Source: an uncultured Pelagibacteraceae bacterium (GTDB lineage Bacteria; Pseudomonadota; Alphaproteobacteria; Pelagibacterales; Pelagibacteraceae). From it: a stretch of 39,307 bases of DNA. Below, one piece after another: positions 23,960 to 32,554 of this stretch. The notes below the pieces were generated by a model, which was given only the letters and a program-made list of their open reading frames with translations, ran no database searches and was not told the origin of the DNA. The stretch covers positions 1-39,307 of the forward strand of contig CABZGO010000014.1 of NCBI GenBank assembly GCA_902525355.1. The letters run 5' to 3'. The position numbers and the translations under genes are program-made. Within the stretch, counting starts at the first letter, position 1, and every line of letters starts with the position of its first letter.

Positions 23960-25125
23960 GATACTTTTTTAACTTCAGTATCTAGATCATCTTTAAAATT
24001 AGGCATTACTTTTTCAGTGAATAATTTAATACTTTTCATACAATCTTCATGTTTAACACCTGGAAAATTAGACCAGACTTGAAGATTTTGAAGATTAAGC
24101 TCTGATTGAAGTTCTTTAATCTTATCTGTTACATATTCAGGAGTACCAAATAACATATTTCGCTTATGTAAAAATTCATAGTTAAGAAGATCCAATTTAC
24201 CCTTTGTTTCTGGAAGCTCTTCACCAGGATCCATGTGATTACCAAGACCTCTCCAATGACAAACCCATTTCATATAATTTACCATATGTTGGCCTGCTTT
24301 CTCTTTAGCCTCTTCCATAGTATCAGCGACAAACATATCTCTAACGAGAGTAACGCCTTCACCTATAGGTACATTTTTTTTAGTAACTTCAGATCTTTTA
24401 TTTTTGTAAGCTTCAAATCTTATTTTCAATGCTTTAACTGTAGGTATCCACATAATTACATTTATATTATTTTCTGCAGCCCACTCTATAGATCTTATAC
24501 CATCAACAACTTGATGTATTGGAGGGTATGGATTTTGATAAGGCTTTGGAAGAACACTAATTTTTTTCATAGTATTGTCTTCCATATTCATAAAATCTTC
24601 ACTTGGCGGACTCATGTCATGCTGCCAAACATAATTTGGTGATGGGTAAGTATAAAATTCTCCATCATGACTAAAAAATTTCTCTGACCATGCTTTTTTT
24701 AAAATTTCTAATGTTTCAGCAAATAATCTAAAATTTTTTGCCTGATCTTTTAAATCTGCTTCTTTGTTTAAATTAATTGCCTCTCTCCCGTAAACTCCTC
24801 TTGCAACACCAACTTCAACTCTGCCTTTTGAAAGTTGATCAAGTGTAGCAATATCCTCTGCTAATCTTATTGGGTTATGAAAAGTTATTACATTTGCTGC
24901 TTGTCCTATTCTTATTTTTTTTGTTCTTGCTGCAGCATCCGCTCCTAGCATTAAGGGATTAGTACAAGACTCCATTCCCTCATGGTTAAAATGATGTTCG
25001 GTAAACCAAATTGAATTCCAATTGTTTTGATCACAATATTCTGTGATCTGTTTAGTTTCATCTAATAGTTTGTGATATGGTTTGTGTGTCCAATTTGTAG
25101 TATTACAAAAATAACCAAACTTCAT
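23956..25125 (-). CDS. Luciferase-like (LLM class) flavin-dependent monooxygenase
   Basis: 389 aa TIM-barrel flavin monooxygenase (PF00296), first gene of the operon, with a strong AAGGAGG Shine-Dalgarno. Key parts: FGYFCNTTNW, IWFTEHHFNHEG (flavin-side EHHF), IRIGQAANVITFHNPIRLAEDIATLDQLSKGRVEVGVARG and PYPPIHQVV. Class members oxidise sulfonates, nitriloacetate, pyrimidines or long-chain substrates with reduced FMN from a separate reductase, not seen here. A methionine- and acid-rich insertion (HDMSPPSEDFMNMEDNT, about 170-186) is unusual. It probably opens the pathway by oxidative cleavage. Confidence 0.9.
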   Translation of the reverse strand: MKFGYFCNTTNWTHKPYHKLLDETKQITEYCDQNNWNSIWFTEHHFNHEGMESCTNPLMLGADAAARTKKIRIGQAANVITFHNPIRLAEDIATLDQLSKGRVEVGVARGVYGREAINLNKEADLKDQAKNFRLFAETLEILKKAWSEKFFSHDGEFYTYPSPNYVWQHDMSPPSEDFMNMEDNTMKKISVLPKPYQNPYPPIHQVVDGIRSIEWAAENNINVIMWIPTVKALKIRFEAYKNKRSEVTKKNVPIGEGVTLVRDMFVADTMEEAKEKAGQHMVNYMKWVCHWRGLGNHMDPGEELPETKGKLDLLNYEFLHKRNMLFGTPEYVTDKIKELQSELNLQNLQVWSNFPGVKHEDCMKSIKLFTEKVMPNFKDDLDTEVKKVS

Positions 25126-25226
25126 TAAAGCCTCCTTTAAAAATTAATTTAAAGACGACCGATCCCACTTTCGTATATGAAATTACGACGAGTTATGTGT
25201 CGCTTTATAAGATAATATTATTACTC
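25126..25226 (-). promoter_or_regulatory. 5' region of the flavin-monooxygenase operon, possible structured leader
   Basis: This 101-base gap holds the promoter of the operon starting at 25125. Read on the minus strand, a block richer in G and C than its surroundings (about 25202-25152) contains the hairpin TCGTA-(8)-TACGA and matching CGAC/GTCG arms, then an AT stretch and AAGGAGG. It could be a folded leader RNA. No known riboswitch was recognised and no clear -35/-10 pair stands out. Confidence 0.3.
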
Positions 25227-26198
25227 TTACCTTTGATATTCAATGAATTTTTTAAGGGATTTATTAAGAAATTTATCGTACCTGAGACCGCTATTAGTTA
25301 GTTTTTTCTTATTTAAAAATGAAAGATTCATTTTAAAGTCATATGAGGGTTCAAAAAAGAAAGGAACTGAAAGCCTTTTTTGCTTGTTCCATAACACCCT
25401 ATGATTAGTTGCTTTAAACCTTCCTTTACTTAAATATTCAAGTGCTTTTCCAGTATTTACAACTAAGGCATTTTTATCAAAGGGAACACTGTGCCATTTT
25501 TTTGTTTTACGGTTTTGTACTTGTAAACCACCCTTTTTGTTTTGGTAAAGTACTGTGAAAATACCACTATCTACATGTGTTTCACATCCAAGAGCAACTC
25601 CATCTTGCTTAGAAATTTCAACAGGCTTTGATTGATTAGGGTAATAATTAAAACGTAATGTGCTTAAAGTTTTTAATCTTGAAAATGCTTTTTTTGATAA
25701 ATCAGTATCCTTATTATAGATTTTAATAATACTTTTAAAAAGAATTTCACTTAAATTAAATATATCTTCATAATAATCAGATAATTTAGAAATATTATTT
25801 GTGGTAAATGACTGCTTAATATTTAAATATTCTATGTACTGATTTTTTATTCTTTTTGAATATTTCTTAGTTACTTTTAAATCCCCTAAGTCTAATCCTT
25901 CTTTACCATTTACTTCATTAGGAAAGTAACCTCTATAAACATTTTTATTTTTTTTATTCCATTTTTTTGGAGCTAATTTAAGTTTATTTTTTATATTTAA
26001 TTTGAAAAAATTTTCCCCGACCTTACAAATTTTATTTATATTTTTTAATTTTATACCATGACCTGTAATTTGAAAAAAACCAACATTTAAACAAGCTTTC
26101 TCAATTTCTTTAATTATTTTAAGTGTAGGTTTTGTATCAAAACTTTTTTCAAGAAGAGAAGAAATATTTATTGTTGGAATATAGTTTTTTTTTATCAT
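25227..26198 (-). CDS. Isopenicillin-N-synthase-like Fe/2OG dioxygenase
   Basis: 323 aa, DIOX_N plus 2OG-FeII_Oxy domains. The N-terminal IPTINISSLL and NVGFFQITGHGI are typical. Iron ligands are H208 and D210 (THVDSG) and H266 (ATNHRVL); 2-oxoglutarate is held by R275-x-S277 (KRLSVPFFF). Very rich in Lys and Asn codons, more AT-biased than its neighbours. The family oxidises many small molecules. It is the last gene of the operon beginning at 31637, overlapping the DMT transporter gene by four bases. Confidence 0.88.
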   Translation of the reverse strand: MIKKNYIPTINISSLLEKSFDTKPTLKIIKEIEKACLNVGFFQITGHGIKLKNINKICKVGENFFKLNIKNKLKLAPKKWNKKNKNVYRGYFPNEVNGKEGLDLGDLKVTKKYSKRIKNQYIEYLNIKQSFTTNNISKLSDYYEDIFNLSEILFKSIIKIYNKDTDLSKKAFSRLKTLSTLRFNYYPNQSKPVEISKQDGVALGCETHVDSGIFTVLYQNKKGGLQVQNRKTKKWHSVPFDKNALVVNTGKALEYLSKGRFKATNHRVLWNKQKRLSVPFFFEPSYDFKMNLSFLNKKKLTNSGLRYDKFLNKSLKKFIEYQR

Positions 26199-27142
26199 CT
26201 ATTAGGTGTATCAGATGCAATCATTTGGCCACGAACTTTTTCTCTAAAATAAATATATACACCCGCACCAATAATTATTGCGGCTCCAAGAAAAGTTCTA
26301 GGTACTGGTATAGTTTCAAATAATATATAACCTGCTACCATTGCAAAAACTATATAAGAATATTCAAACAGAGACACCACAGACGGGGAAGCAATACTAT
26401 ATGCTGTAAAAACACAAAAAAAAGATATTGATGCAACAATACCCATTACAAAAACGTAAGGCCAAGAAACAGATGGATTTACAAACCATTCTCTAAAAAT
26501 AAACTGCATTGTAGGATCAGAAAAATTATTAAACTTACCATCACCACTTATTAAAAATATTATAACACTCGCAATTACTGCAAAAATATAAAGTAAAGTT
26601 AACTGAGTATAAATATTATCTTTTTCAGATGTATATTTTGTAATTGTCATAGAGCACGCATAACAAAGTGAGCATGCAACTGGTGCCAATTTAAAAAAGT
26701 TAAAGTCCTCTAAAGTTGGATTTAATACGACTAAAACACCAATAAATCCAACGGTTATTGCACTCCATCTTCTAATTCCAATTTGTTCTTTTAAAAATAC
26801 TTTAGCAAATATTGACATGAAAAAAGGACATGAAAAGAATAATGCGCTGACCATAGCTAAAGACATAAATGTAAGTGAAATGTAAAAGAAACTAAAACCA
26901 AAGAAAAAACAAATTACTCTTAACAAAGTTAATAAAGGATAATGTGTTTTTAATGTAAATTTTTTCTTAGTTATTAAGAATATAGATATAAGAACTGTAG
27001 CTTGAATAATAGTTCTACCAAGGTATAACTCAAACAAAGCAATTTCCTCAAATATATATTTTATAAGAGAGTCTTGAATTGAAAAAAAAGCCATCCCTAT
27101 CATAATAAAGAGGATGCCTTTAGTATTATTATTTGCTTCCAT
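26195..27142 (-). CDS. EamA/DMT family transporter
   Basis: 315 aa inner-membrane protein with about ten hydrophobic segments in two EamA repeats. FSIQDSLIKYIFEEIALFELYLGRTIIQ opens repeat 1, and PFFMSIFAKVFLKEQIGIRRWSAI ends it with the typical LxExxxxxxWxG-like turn; VFAMVAGYILFETIPVPRTFLGA does so in repeat 2. Unlike the transporter at 18564 it has a short hydrophilic C-tail (KVRGQMIASDTPNR). The operon context suggests exchange of a quaternary-amine or carboxylate intermediate. Confidence 0.87.
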   Translation of the reverse strand: MEANNNTKGILFIMIGMAFFSIQDSLIKYIFEEIALFELYLGRTIIQATVLISIFLITKKKFTLKTHYPLLTLLRVICFFFGFSFFYISLTFMSLAMVSALFFSCPFFMSIFAKVFLKEQIGIRRWSAITVGFIGVLVVLNPTLEDFNFFKLAPVACSLCYACSMTITKYTSEKDNIYTQLTLLYIFAVIASVIIFLISGDGKFNNFSDPTMQFIFREWFVNPSVSWPYVFVMGIVASISFFCVFTAYSIASPSVVSLFEYSYIVFAMVAGYILFETIPVPRTFLGAAIIIGAGVYIYFREKVRGQMIASDTPNR

Positions 27143-27145
27143 AAG

Positions 27146-28726
27146 TTAATTCAAAATGAAGTCAGCAGCTCTTTCGCCTATCATTAATGTTGGTGCATTA
27201 AGATTTCCACTTGTAATTTCCGGCATTACAGACGCATCCGCTACCCTTATATTCTGAAGACCATGAATTTTTAATTTTTCATCTACTACTGCCATATCAT
27301 CAACACCCATCTTTAAAGTGCATGATGGGTGATATGCTGTTTCTGCTTTTGATCTTATATATTCTTCAATTTCCTCATCTGAATTAGCATTATCACCTGG
27401 TCCAATTTCTTTACCAGCAAAACGTTTCATAGAATTCTGATTTAAAATTTTTCTTGCTACTCGAACACATTTTATTGTCTCTTTAAGGTCATAATCATCC
27501 TGCAAATAATTAAATTGTATTTTTGGATAATCATAAGGGTTTGAACTTTTCAAAGTAATTTCACCTCTACTTTTAGGTTGATTTAAACTTGCATGTAATT
27601 GGTATCCGTGTCGGTCGGGATCTACTAAACCATGGTCTATAACAAATGCTGGGAAAAAATGAAATTGTATATTTGGATATTGTTTATCTGGAGATGATTT
27701 ACAGAATCCACCAGCTTCTAAAAACGAGGTAGAGCAGGGCCCACTTTTGTTTAAGAACCATTGAATACCTACTTTTACCATATTAAATTTATTTACATAA
27801 GAATATAACGTATCTGGAGTTTTACATTCTTGTTGAATATAGGTTTCTAAATGATCTTGTAAATTTTTTCCAACTCCTTTTGAATCATGAATAACCTCAA
27901 TTCCTTTTTCTTTAAGATGATTGCTTGGACCAACACCTGATAACATTAATAATTGTGGAGAATTAATTGATCCACCACTTAAAATAATTTCTTTATTTGC
28001 GTAAATAGTCTTCGTTTCATTTTTTATTTTAACTTCAATTCCAATAGCTTTTTTGCCATCAAAAATAATCTTTTCTACAAATGTCTCAGTAAATACTTTT
28101 AAATTTTCCCTGCTTTTAGCTGGTTTTAAATAGTATTTTGAAGCACTAGCTCTCTCTCCTTTATGAATAGTAACATCGTACATTCCAAAGCCTTCTTGGT
28201 CTTCTCCATTCATATCACTGTTTATTTTATGTCCTGCCTCTTTCGCAGAGTCCAAAAAAGCTTTAAAAAGGGGATTTTTGTTATTTGATTGATTTACAGG
28301 CAATATACCTTTTCCACCTCTATAATTATTTTCTCCACCTGACCATGTCTCAATTTTTTTAAAAAAAGGTAAAACATTTTCGTAAGACCAATTTTTTAAT
28401 CCAAATGAAGCCCATCTCTCGTAATCATTTTTATTTCCTCTGACATAAACCATTCCATTATGCGCGGAACAACCACCAATCATCTTTCCCCTAGGACAAA
28501 ATAATTTTCTATTGTTTAAGTGTGGCTCAGGTTCAGAATAATATTTATAATTATATTTTGGGTCATGCATTGCATAAAGTATTGCAAGGGGCATGTTTAC
28601 TTTCCATATATCACTATCTTTACCAGCTTCAAAAATTGCAACCTTATTTTTACTTTGTTCAGTTAGTCTATTAGCGAGAACGCATCCTGCTGTACCTGCT
28701 CCAATTATTAAATAATCAAATTTCAA
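27146..28726 (-). CDS. GMC oxidoreductase, choline-dehydrogenase-like
   Basis: 526 aa FAD enzyme. FAD Rossmann motif GAGTAGCVLANRL (8-20), GMC signature region PRGKMIGGCSAHNGMVYVRG, second signature GGSINSPQLLMLSGVG, active-site YHPSCTLKMG and VADASVMPEITSGNLNAPTLMIGE. The last two closely resemble BetA, which oxidises choline to betaine aldehyde. Many alcohol-oxidising paralogues share them, so choline is a good guess and not proven. No betaine aldehyde dehydrogenase lies beside it, although the aldehyde dehydrogenase at 19425 could serve. The region's carnitine-to-betaine genes support an amine role. Confidence 0.85.
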   Translation of the reverse strand: MKFDYLIIGAGTAGCVLANRLTEQSKNKVAIFEAGKDSDIWKVNMPLAILYAMHDPKYNYKYYSEPEPHLNNRKLFCPRGKMIGGCSAHNGMVYVRGNKNDYERWASFGLKNWSYENVLPFFKKIETWSGGENNYRGGKGILPVNQSNNKNPLFKAFLDSAKEAGHKINSDMNGEDQEGFGMYDVTIHKGERASASKYYLKPAKSRENLKVFTETFVEKIIFDGKKAIGIEVKIKNETKTIYANKEIILSGGSINSPQLLMLSGVGPSNHLKEKGIEVIHDSKGVGKNLQDHLETYIQQECKTPDTLYSYVNKFNMVKVGIQWFLNKSGPCSTSFLEAGGFCKSSPDKQYPNIQFHFFPAFVIDHGLVDPDRHGYQLHASLNQPKSRGEITLKSSNPYDYPKIQFNYLQDDYDLKETIKCVRVARKILNQNSMKRFAGKEIGPGDNANSDEEIEEYIRSKAETAYHPSCTLKMGVDDMAVVDEKLKIHGLQNIRVADASVMPEITSGNLNAPTLMIGERAADFILN

Positions 28727-28731
28727 GGTAT

Positions 28732-29565
28732 TTATTGTGGGTGGTCACCTTCAATAGCAATTCTATCCATTACTCTTTCATATCCTAATCCTCTACCTGG
28801 ATAAAAATCTGCAATTGCAAAGTGAATAACACTTCTATTATCCCATATACAGACTGTATTTTCAGTCCAGCTAAATCTACAGGTTAATTCAAGTCGTGCT
28901 TGGTGTTCAAATATTTTTTTTAAAATTTCATCACTTTCTTCATGTTCAAGTCCGATTATTTTTTTTGTGTATGTCCAATTGACAAATAGAATTTTTTTTC
29001 CAGTCTCAGGATGTGTTCTTACTATTGGATGTTCATTAGAATATTCATCAAAATTTCTTTTTTCATTTCCCTCCATTTTTTTATATTTTTCAATAAAAAA
29101 TTCTGCGCCAAGAGAACTATGTATTGCTTTTTTATCTTTTATCTTTTCTTTTATATCTTCATCTAATGTTTCCCATGCAAGCTCCATGTTTGCAAAGCAT
29201 GTATCACCACCAACAGGAGGAATTTTAATTGATTTTAATATTACTGCTTTCGTTGGTTTTTCATTGTAACTAACATCACTATGCCAATTCTCACCCCATT
29301 GGTTTTTTTCATCTTCTGCTTTAATTATTCTTACTATTTCGGGATGTTTACTTAATCCTTTTACATATGCATGTGTTTCTAATGGTCCAAATTTTTCAGC
29401 TAAGGCTATATGTTGTTCAGCATTAATTTTTTGGTCTCTAAAGAAAATAACTTTGTGTTCTAATAATAAATTATTAATTTCCTTGATGTTTTGATCAGAG
29501 GTATCTTTAAGATCTATCCCTGTTATTTCTGCACCTAGTGCTCCTGACAAAAGTTTAATTTCCAT
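28732..29565 (-). CDS. TauD/TfdA family Fe/2OG dioxygenase
   Basis: 277 aa, typical TauD length. GALGAEITGIDL at the start, VIFFRDQ, iron ligands H95 and D97 (WHSDVSY) and H248 (SVIHFAIADF), and a C-terminal Arg for 2-oxoglutarate in GYERVMDRI. LEHKVIFFRDQ and KFGPLETHAYVKG are family-typical. Members hydroxylate sulfonates, phenoxy acids, alkyl sulfates or amines next to the carbon-hetero bond. The operon partner thioesterase suggests a quaternary-amine substrate, but this is inference. Spaced 3-5 bases from both neighbours. Confidence 0.9.
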   Translation of the reverse strand: MEIKLLSGALGAEITGIDLKDTSDQNIKEINNLLLEHKVIFFRDQKINAEQHIALAEKFGPLETHAYVKGLSKHPEIVRIIKAEDEKNQWGENWHSDVSYNEKPTKAVILKSIKIPPVGGDTCFANMELAWETLDEDIKEKIKDKKAIHSSLGAEFFIEKYKKMEGNEKRNFDEYSNEHPIVRTHPETGKKILFVNWTYTKKIIGLEHEESDEILKKIFEHQARLELTCRFSWTENTVCIWDNRSVIHFAIADFYPGRGLGYERVMDRIAIEGDHPQ

Positions 29566-29568
29566 AAC

Positions 29569-30036
29569 TTATTTTTTTAGCTTACCAGAAAAAACTAAAT
29601 TTTCTGAGTTAAAAGAAACCTTATTTTTATTTATAAAGTCATCCATTATTTGGATTTTATCTTGTTCAAACTCTGTGACCTTTCTTTTATCCAGATCAAT
29701 ATAAAGCGACAGGCTTTCAATAGTTGCAGCAAGTTTTTTTGACTTCTTTTCATACATTTCACATTTTAAATGTAATCTTTTTTTATCATGATCAAAGAAG
29801 GTGCAATAAACATCTACTTCATCATTTTCTTTCACTTCATTGTCATATGTAGTTCTCGTATCTACAACCATAGTACTTCTTTTATTAATTTGTGCATTTG
29901 AACCACCCATATGAAACTTATTAAGCATTGTTTCCCATGCTTGATCAAAAATTAGAACATAATATGCCATATTCATATGTTCATTGTAGTCTGTCCATTC
30001 TTTAATAACTTTTCTAGTGGCAAGATGAAATGACAT
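29569..30036 (-). CDS. Hotdog thioesterase, likely betainyl-CoA thioesterase
   Basis: 155 aa hotdog-fold protein of the 4HBT type. EWTDYNEHMNMAYYVLIFDQAWE is the active-site strand and helix with the catalytic Asp; DTRTTYDNEVKENDEVDVYCTFFDHDKKRLHL completes the sheet. It resembles the C-terminal thioesterase domain of fused L-carnitine dehydrogenase/betainyl-CoA thioesterase proteins. There it hydrolyses betainyl-CoA to glycine betaine, the last step of the BKACE route. The dehydrogenase (32554) and BKACE (31667) are encoded close by on the divergent strand, which supports this role. A general acyl-CoA thioesterase is the alternative. Confidence 0.8.
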   Translation of the reverse strand: MSFHLATRKVIKEWTDYNEHMNMAYYVLIFDQAWETMLNKFHMGGSNAQINKRSTMVVDTRTTYDNEVKENDEVDVYCTFFDHDKKRLHLKCEMYEKKSKKLAATIESLSLYIDLDKRKVTEFEQDKIQIMDDFINKNKVSFNSENLVFSGKLKK

Positions 30037-30044
30037 AATTTAAT

Positions 30045-30905
30045 TTAAACTTTATTTATTTTATCTGCTATCAGTATTTTCCTTTTCATTTCTCGAAGGA
30101 CAGGTTTTTCTATAAGTTTACCGTCTATGACTACCAGACCTGTATTTGAATTATTAAATTCTTCTAAAATTTTTTTAGCCTTGATAATTTCATCTTGTGG
30201 TGGTGTAAATACCTCATTTAAAATTTTAATTTGTTTTGGATGAATGGAACCTTTTCCAGTAAAGCCTAAGTTTCGTACTTGTTCAGCCTCTTTCCTCATT
30301 CCTTCCATATTCTCTAAGTCTAAATAAGGCACATCTATTACATCTACACCAACACTTGCACCTGCATGAACTAATTTAGATCTCGCATGGACAAGATTTT
30401 CCCATTTATTTTCAACTCTGAGCTCAGCTGCCATATCAACTCCGCCAAAATATAGAGCAACTATTCTTTTACTGGCATGAGCAATATTATAAATATTTTC
30501 TAAAGCCTCATTTGTTTCCATTATTACATGAAGATCTGTATCTAAATTACAGTCTGATAAAAGATCATCTATAAACGTTATTTCATCTGGAGTTTTAACC
30601 TTCGGTAACATGATAGCCTTTAGATTTATTTTGCTAGATACGAAAGCTTCTAAATCTAAAAGACCAAACTTTGTTCTTTGATTATTTAATCTGACAACTA
30701 ACTCTACATCATTTTTTACTTCGAGAGTTTTTAGAGCCTCTATAGTATTTTTCCTAGCTTCTGCTTTATCATTGATTGCTATCCCATCTTCTAATTCAAT
30801 ACAAACCATGTCTGCACCTGATGCAATTGCTTTTGGAAACATTTCTGGATGAAGTCCAGGTGTAAAAATAAAACTTCTTCTTACTTTTAATTTGTTCAAG
30901 TCCAT
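30045..30905 (-). CDS. CitE-like CoA-ester lyase (HpcH/HpaI aldolase family)
   Basis: 286 aa TIM barrel of the CitE/malyl-CoA lyase group. RRSFIFTPG at the start, the Mg-binding Glu/Asp in CIELEDGIAINDKAEAR, substrate Arg in VVRLNNQRT, IMLPKVKTPDEI, HVIMETNEAL, and GSIHPKQIKILNEVF. Such enzymes cleave or form malyl-, citramalyl- or methylmalyl-CoA, releasing acetyl-, pyruvyl- or glyoxylate units. The exact ester is unknown. It directly follows the class II aldolase gene (no spacer) and precedes the thioesterase by eight bases. Confidence 0.85.
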   Translation of the reverse strand: MDLNKLKVRRSFIFTPGLHPEMFPKAIASGADMVCIELEDGIAINDKAEARKNTIEALKTLEVKNDVELVVRLNNQRTKFGLLDLEAFVSSKINLKAIMLPKVKTPDEITFIDDLLSDCNLDTDLHVIMETNEALENIYNIAHASKRIVALYFGGVDMAAELRVENKWENLVHARSKLVHAGASVGVDVIDVPYLDLENMEGMRKEAEQVRNLGFTGKGSIHPKQIKILNEVFTPPQDEIIKAKKILEEFNNSNTGLVVIDGKLIEKPVLREMKRKILIADKINKV

Positions 30906-31637
30906 TTAATCTTTGTAATCAGGTTCTTCTTTATCTAAAATTAATCTTATTTGAGATAGGAATAGATTTGCAAAATCAGTTGGAAAGTTTGCATGTTCTT
31001 CTGCAGTTTTCTCTGCAACTTCATGGCTGACCACATTAAGTTCTTGGTTTGTTGAAAGAGCTGTAAGATATGTTTGTGCCGCTCTTTCAAAATAATATAG
31101 GGAATTAAAACCTTCAGCCACAGTTTCTCCTGTTGTTAAAATTCCATGATTTGCGAGTAACATGTGCTGTTTATTCCCAAGAGAATTCGCCATTTTAATG
31201 GATTCGTCCTCAAGTCCTAAACCTCCAAATTCATTGTATGTAGATACTCGATTATAAAACATCATCGTATTTTGATCGATTGGTTTCAAGACTGGGTCTT
31301 TTAGAGTAGAAAGAGCAGTAGCATATTTAGAATGGACATGAAAAATACATCTTGCGTGTGGAGCTTTTTCATGAATCGCACCATGGATATACAAAGCTGT
31401 CGGATCAATAACGTCTGGCTTATTCTTCAACTCATGTTTATTTTCTTTAGTTACTAAGATCAAATCACTAGCCTTCATTCTACTAAAATGAATACCTGCT
31501 TTATTGCAGTAAAAATCAGATGTACCAGGTATGCATGCACTAAAATGGTTTGCAACTCCTTCATGCATATTAAGTCTAGCCGTCCATCTAAAAGTTGCAG
31601 CTAAATCCCTCTGTAATTCTGATATTTCCATTTGCAT
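30906..31637 (-). CDS. Class II aldolase/adducin family protein
   Basis: 243 aa, full length for this zinc aldolase family (PF00596). TFRWTARLNMHEGVANHFSACIPG is the family opening; zinc ligands are in IFHVHSKYATAL (HxH) and LLANHGILTTGE, with YYFERAAQ near the end. An alternative start is Met3 (31631); neither start has a visible Shine-Dalgarno. It is the first gene of the seven-gene minus-strand operon and is separated by only 29 bases from the divergent BKACE gene. Substrates of this family include sugar phosphates and hydroxy-acids; here it is unknown. Confidence 0.87.
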   Translation of the reverse strand: MQMEISELQRDLAATFRWTARLNMHEGVANHFSACIPGTSDFYCNKAGIHFSRMKASDLILVTKENKHELKNKPDVIDPTALYIHGAIHEKAPHARCIFHVHSKYATALSTLKDPVLKPIDQNTMMFYNRVSTYNEFGGLGLEDESIKMANSLGNKQHMLLANHGILTTGETVAEGFNSLYYFERAAQTYLTALSTNQELNVVSHEVAEKTAEEHANFPTDFANLFLSQIRLILDKEEPDYKD

Positions 31638-31666
31638 GATTTTAAAATATAGTTGAAAAATAAATT

Positions 31667-32554
31667 ATGAACAACAACGTTTTTGTATCATGTGCTGTAA
31701 CAGGGTCAGGTGATACTGCAAGCAAACACCCTGACTTACCAAAAACTCCAGAGCAAATAGCTAAATCAGCAATAGAGTCAGCAAAAGCTGGAGCAGCAAT
31801 TGCACATATTCATGTTAGAGAAGATGATGGAACACCAAGTAGAAGGTTGGAATTATATAAAGAGGTAGTTGATAGAATTAGATCAAGTGAAACGGATGTA
31901 ATTTTAAATTTAACTACTGGGATGGGTGGAGATTTGGACATAGGACAAGGAAAAAACCCACTAGATTTTGGCCCTATGACAGACATGGCAAATGTTATGG
32001 AAAGAATAGCTAATGCAGAACAATTTTTACCAGAAATTTGCACATTAGATGCTGGAACATTAAACTTTGGTGATGGTTCAGTTATTACGGTTAATACTCC
32101 TAATGATTTAAGAAAAGCTGCAAAAAAATTACAGGAAATTAAAGTTAAACCAGAGATAGAGGCATTTGATTTAGGAAATATGTGGTTTGGTTCTCAATTA
32201 TATAAAGAAGGTTTGTTAGATGATCCTCCAATGTTTCAAATGTGTTTAGGTATTCCTTGGGGGGCTCCAGCTACTCCGTTAGCAATGCAAGCAATGAAAG
32301 ATATAATGCCAGAACAAGGAGTGTGGTCAGGCTTTGCTATATCAAAAAATGAAATGCCTTTTGTAGCACAAACAGTTGTTATGGGTGGAAACCCAAGAGT
32401 TGGTTTAGAAGATAATTTGTATATATCAAAAGGTAAACTTGCAACAAATGCTCAGTTAGTTGAAAAAGCTATTAGAATAATAACTGATCTTGGAGCATCA
32501 ATAATGACTGCAGAAGAAACAAGGAAAAAACTAAAGCTTGTTAAACACAAGTAA
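31667..32554 (+). CDS. BKACE family (DUF849) beta-keto acid cleavage enzyme, likely 3-dehydrocarnitine cleavage
   Basis: 295 aa. Zinc site H47-I-H49 in AHIHVRED plus Glu248 in RVGLEDNLY, and ITG-like AVTGSG at residues 10-15, all BKACE landmarks, with NLTTGMGG and GVWSGFAISKNEMP between them. BKACE enzymes react a beta-keto acid with acetyl-CoA to give acetoacetate and a new CoA ester. With L-carnitine dehydrogenase as its very next gene (TAATG overlap at 32554), the expected reaction is 3-dehydrocarnitine plus acetyl-CoA to betainyl-CoA plus acetoacetate. Another beta-keto acid is possible if the neighbour's substrate differs. Confidence 0.9.
   Translation: MNNNVFVSCAVTGSGDTASKHPDLPKTPEQIAKSAIESAKAGAAIAHIHVREDDGTPSRRLELYKEVVDRIRSSETDVILNLTTGMGGDLDIGQGKNPLDFGPMTDMANVMERIANAEQFLPEICTLDAGTLNFGDGSVITVNTPNDLRKAAKKLQEIKVKPEIEAFDLGNMWFGSQLYKEGLLDDPPMFQMCLGIPWGAPATPLAMQAMKDIMPEQGVWSGFAISKNEMPFVAQTVVMGGNPRVGLEDNLYISKGKLATNAQLVEKAIRIITDLGASIMTAEETRKKLKLVKHK

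Noticed and set aside
27146-28726. Firm naming of the GMC oxidoreductase as choline dehydrogenase BetA
   Set aside because: Signature stretches are shared by many alcohol-oxidising GMC enzymes and no betI or betB neighbours are present, so only a choline-like call is made.
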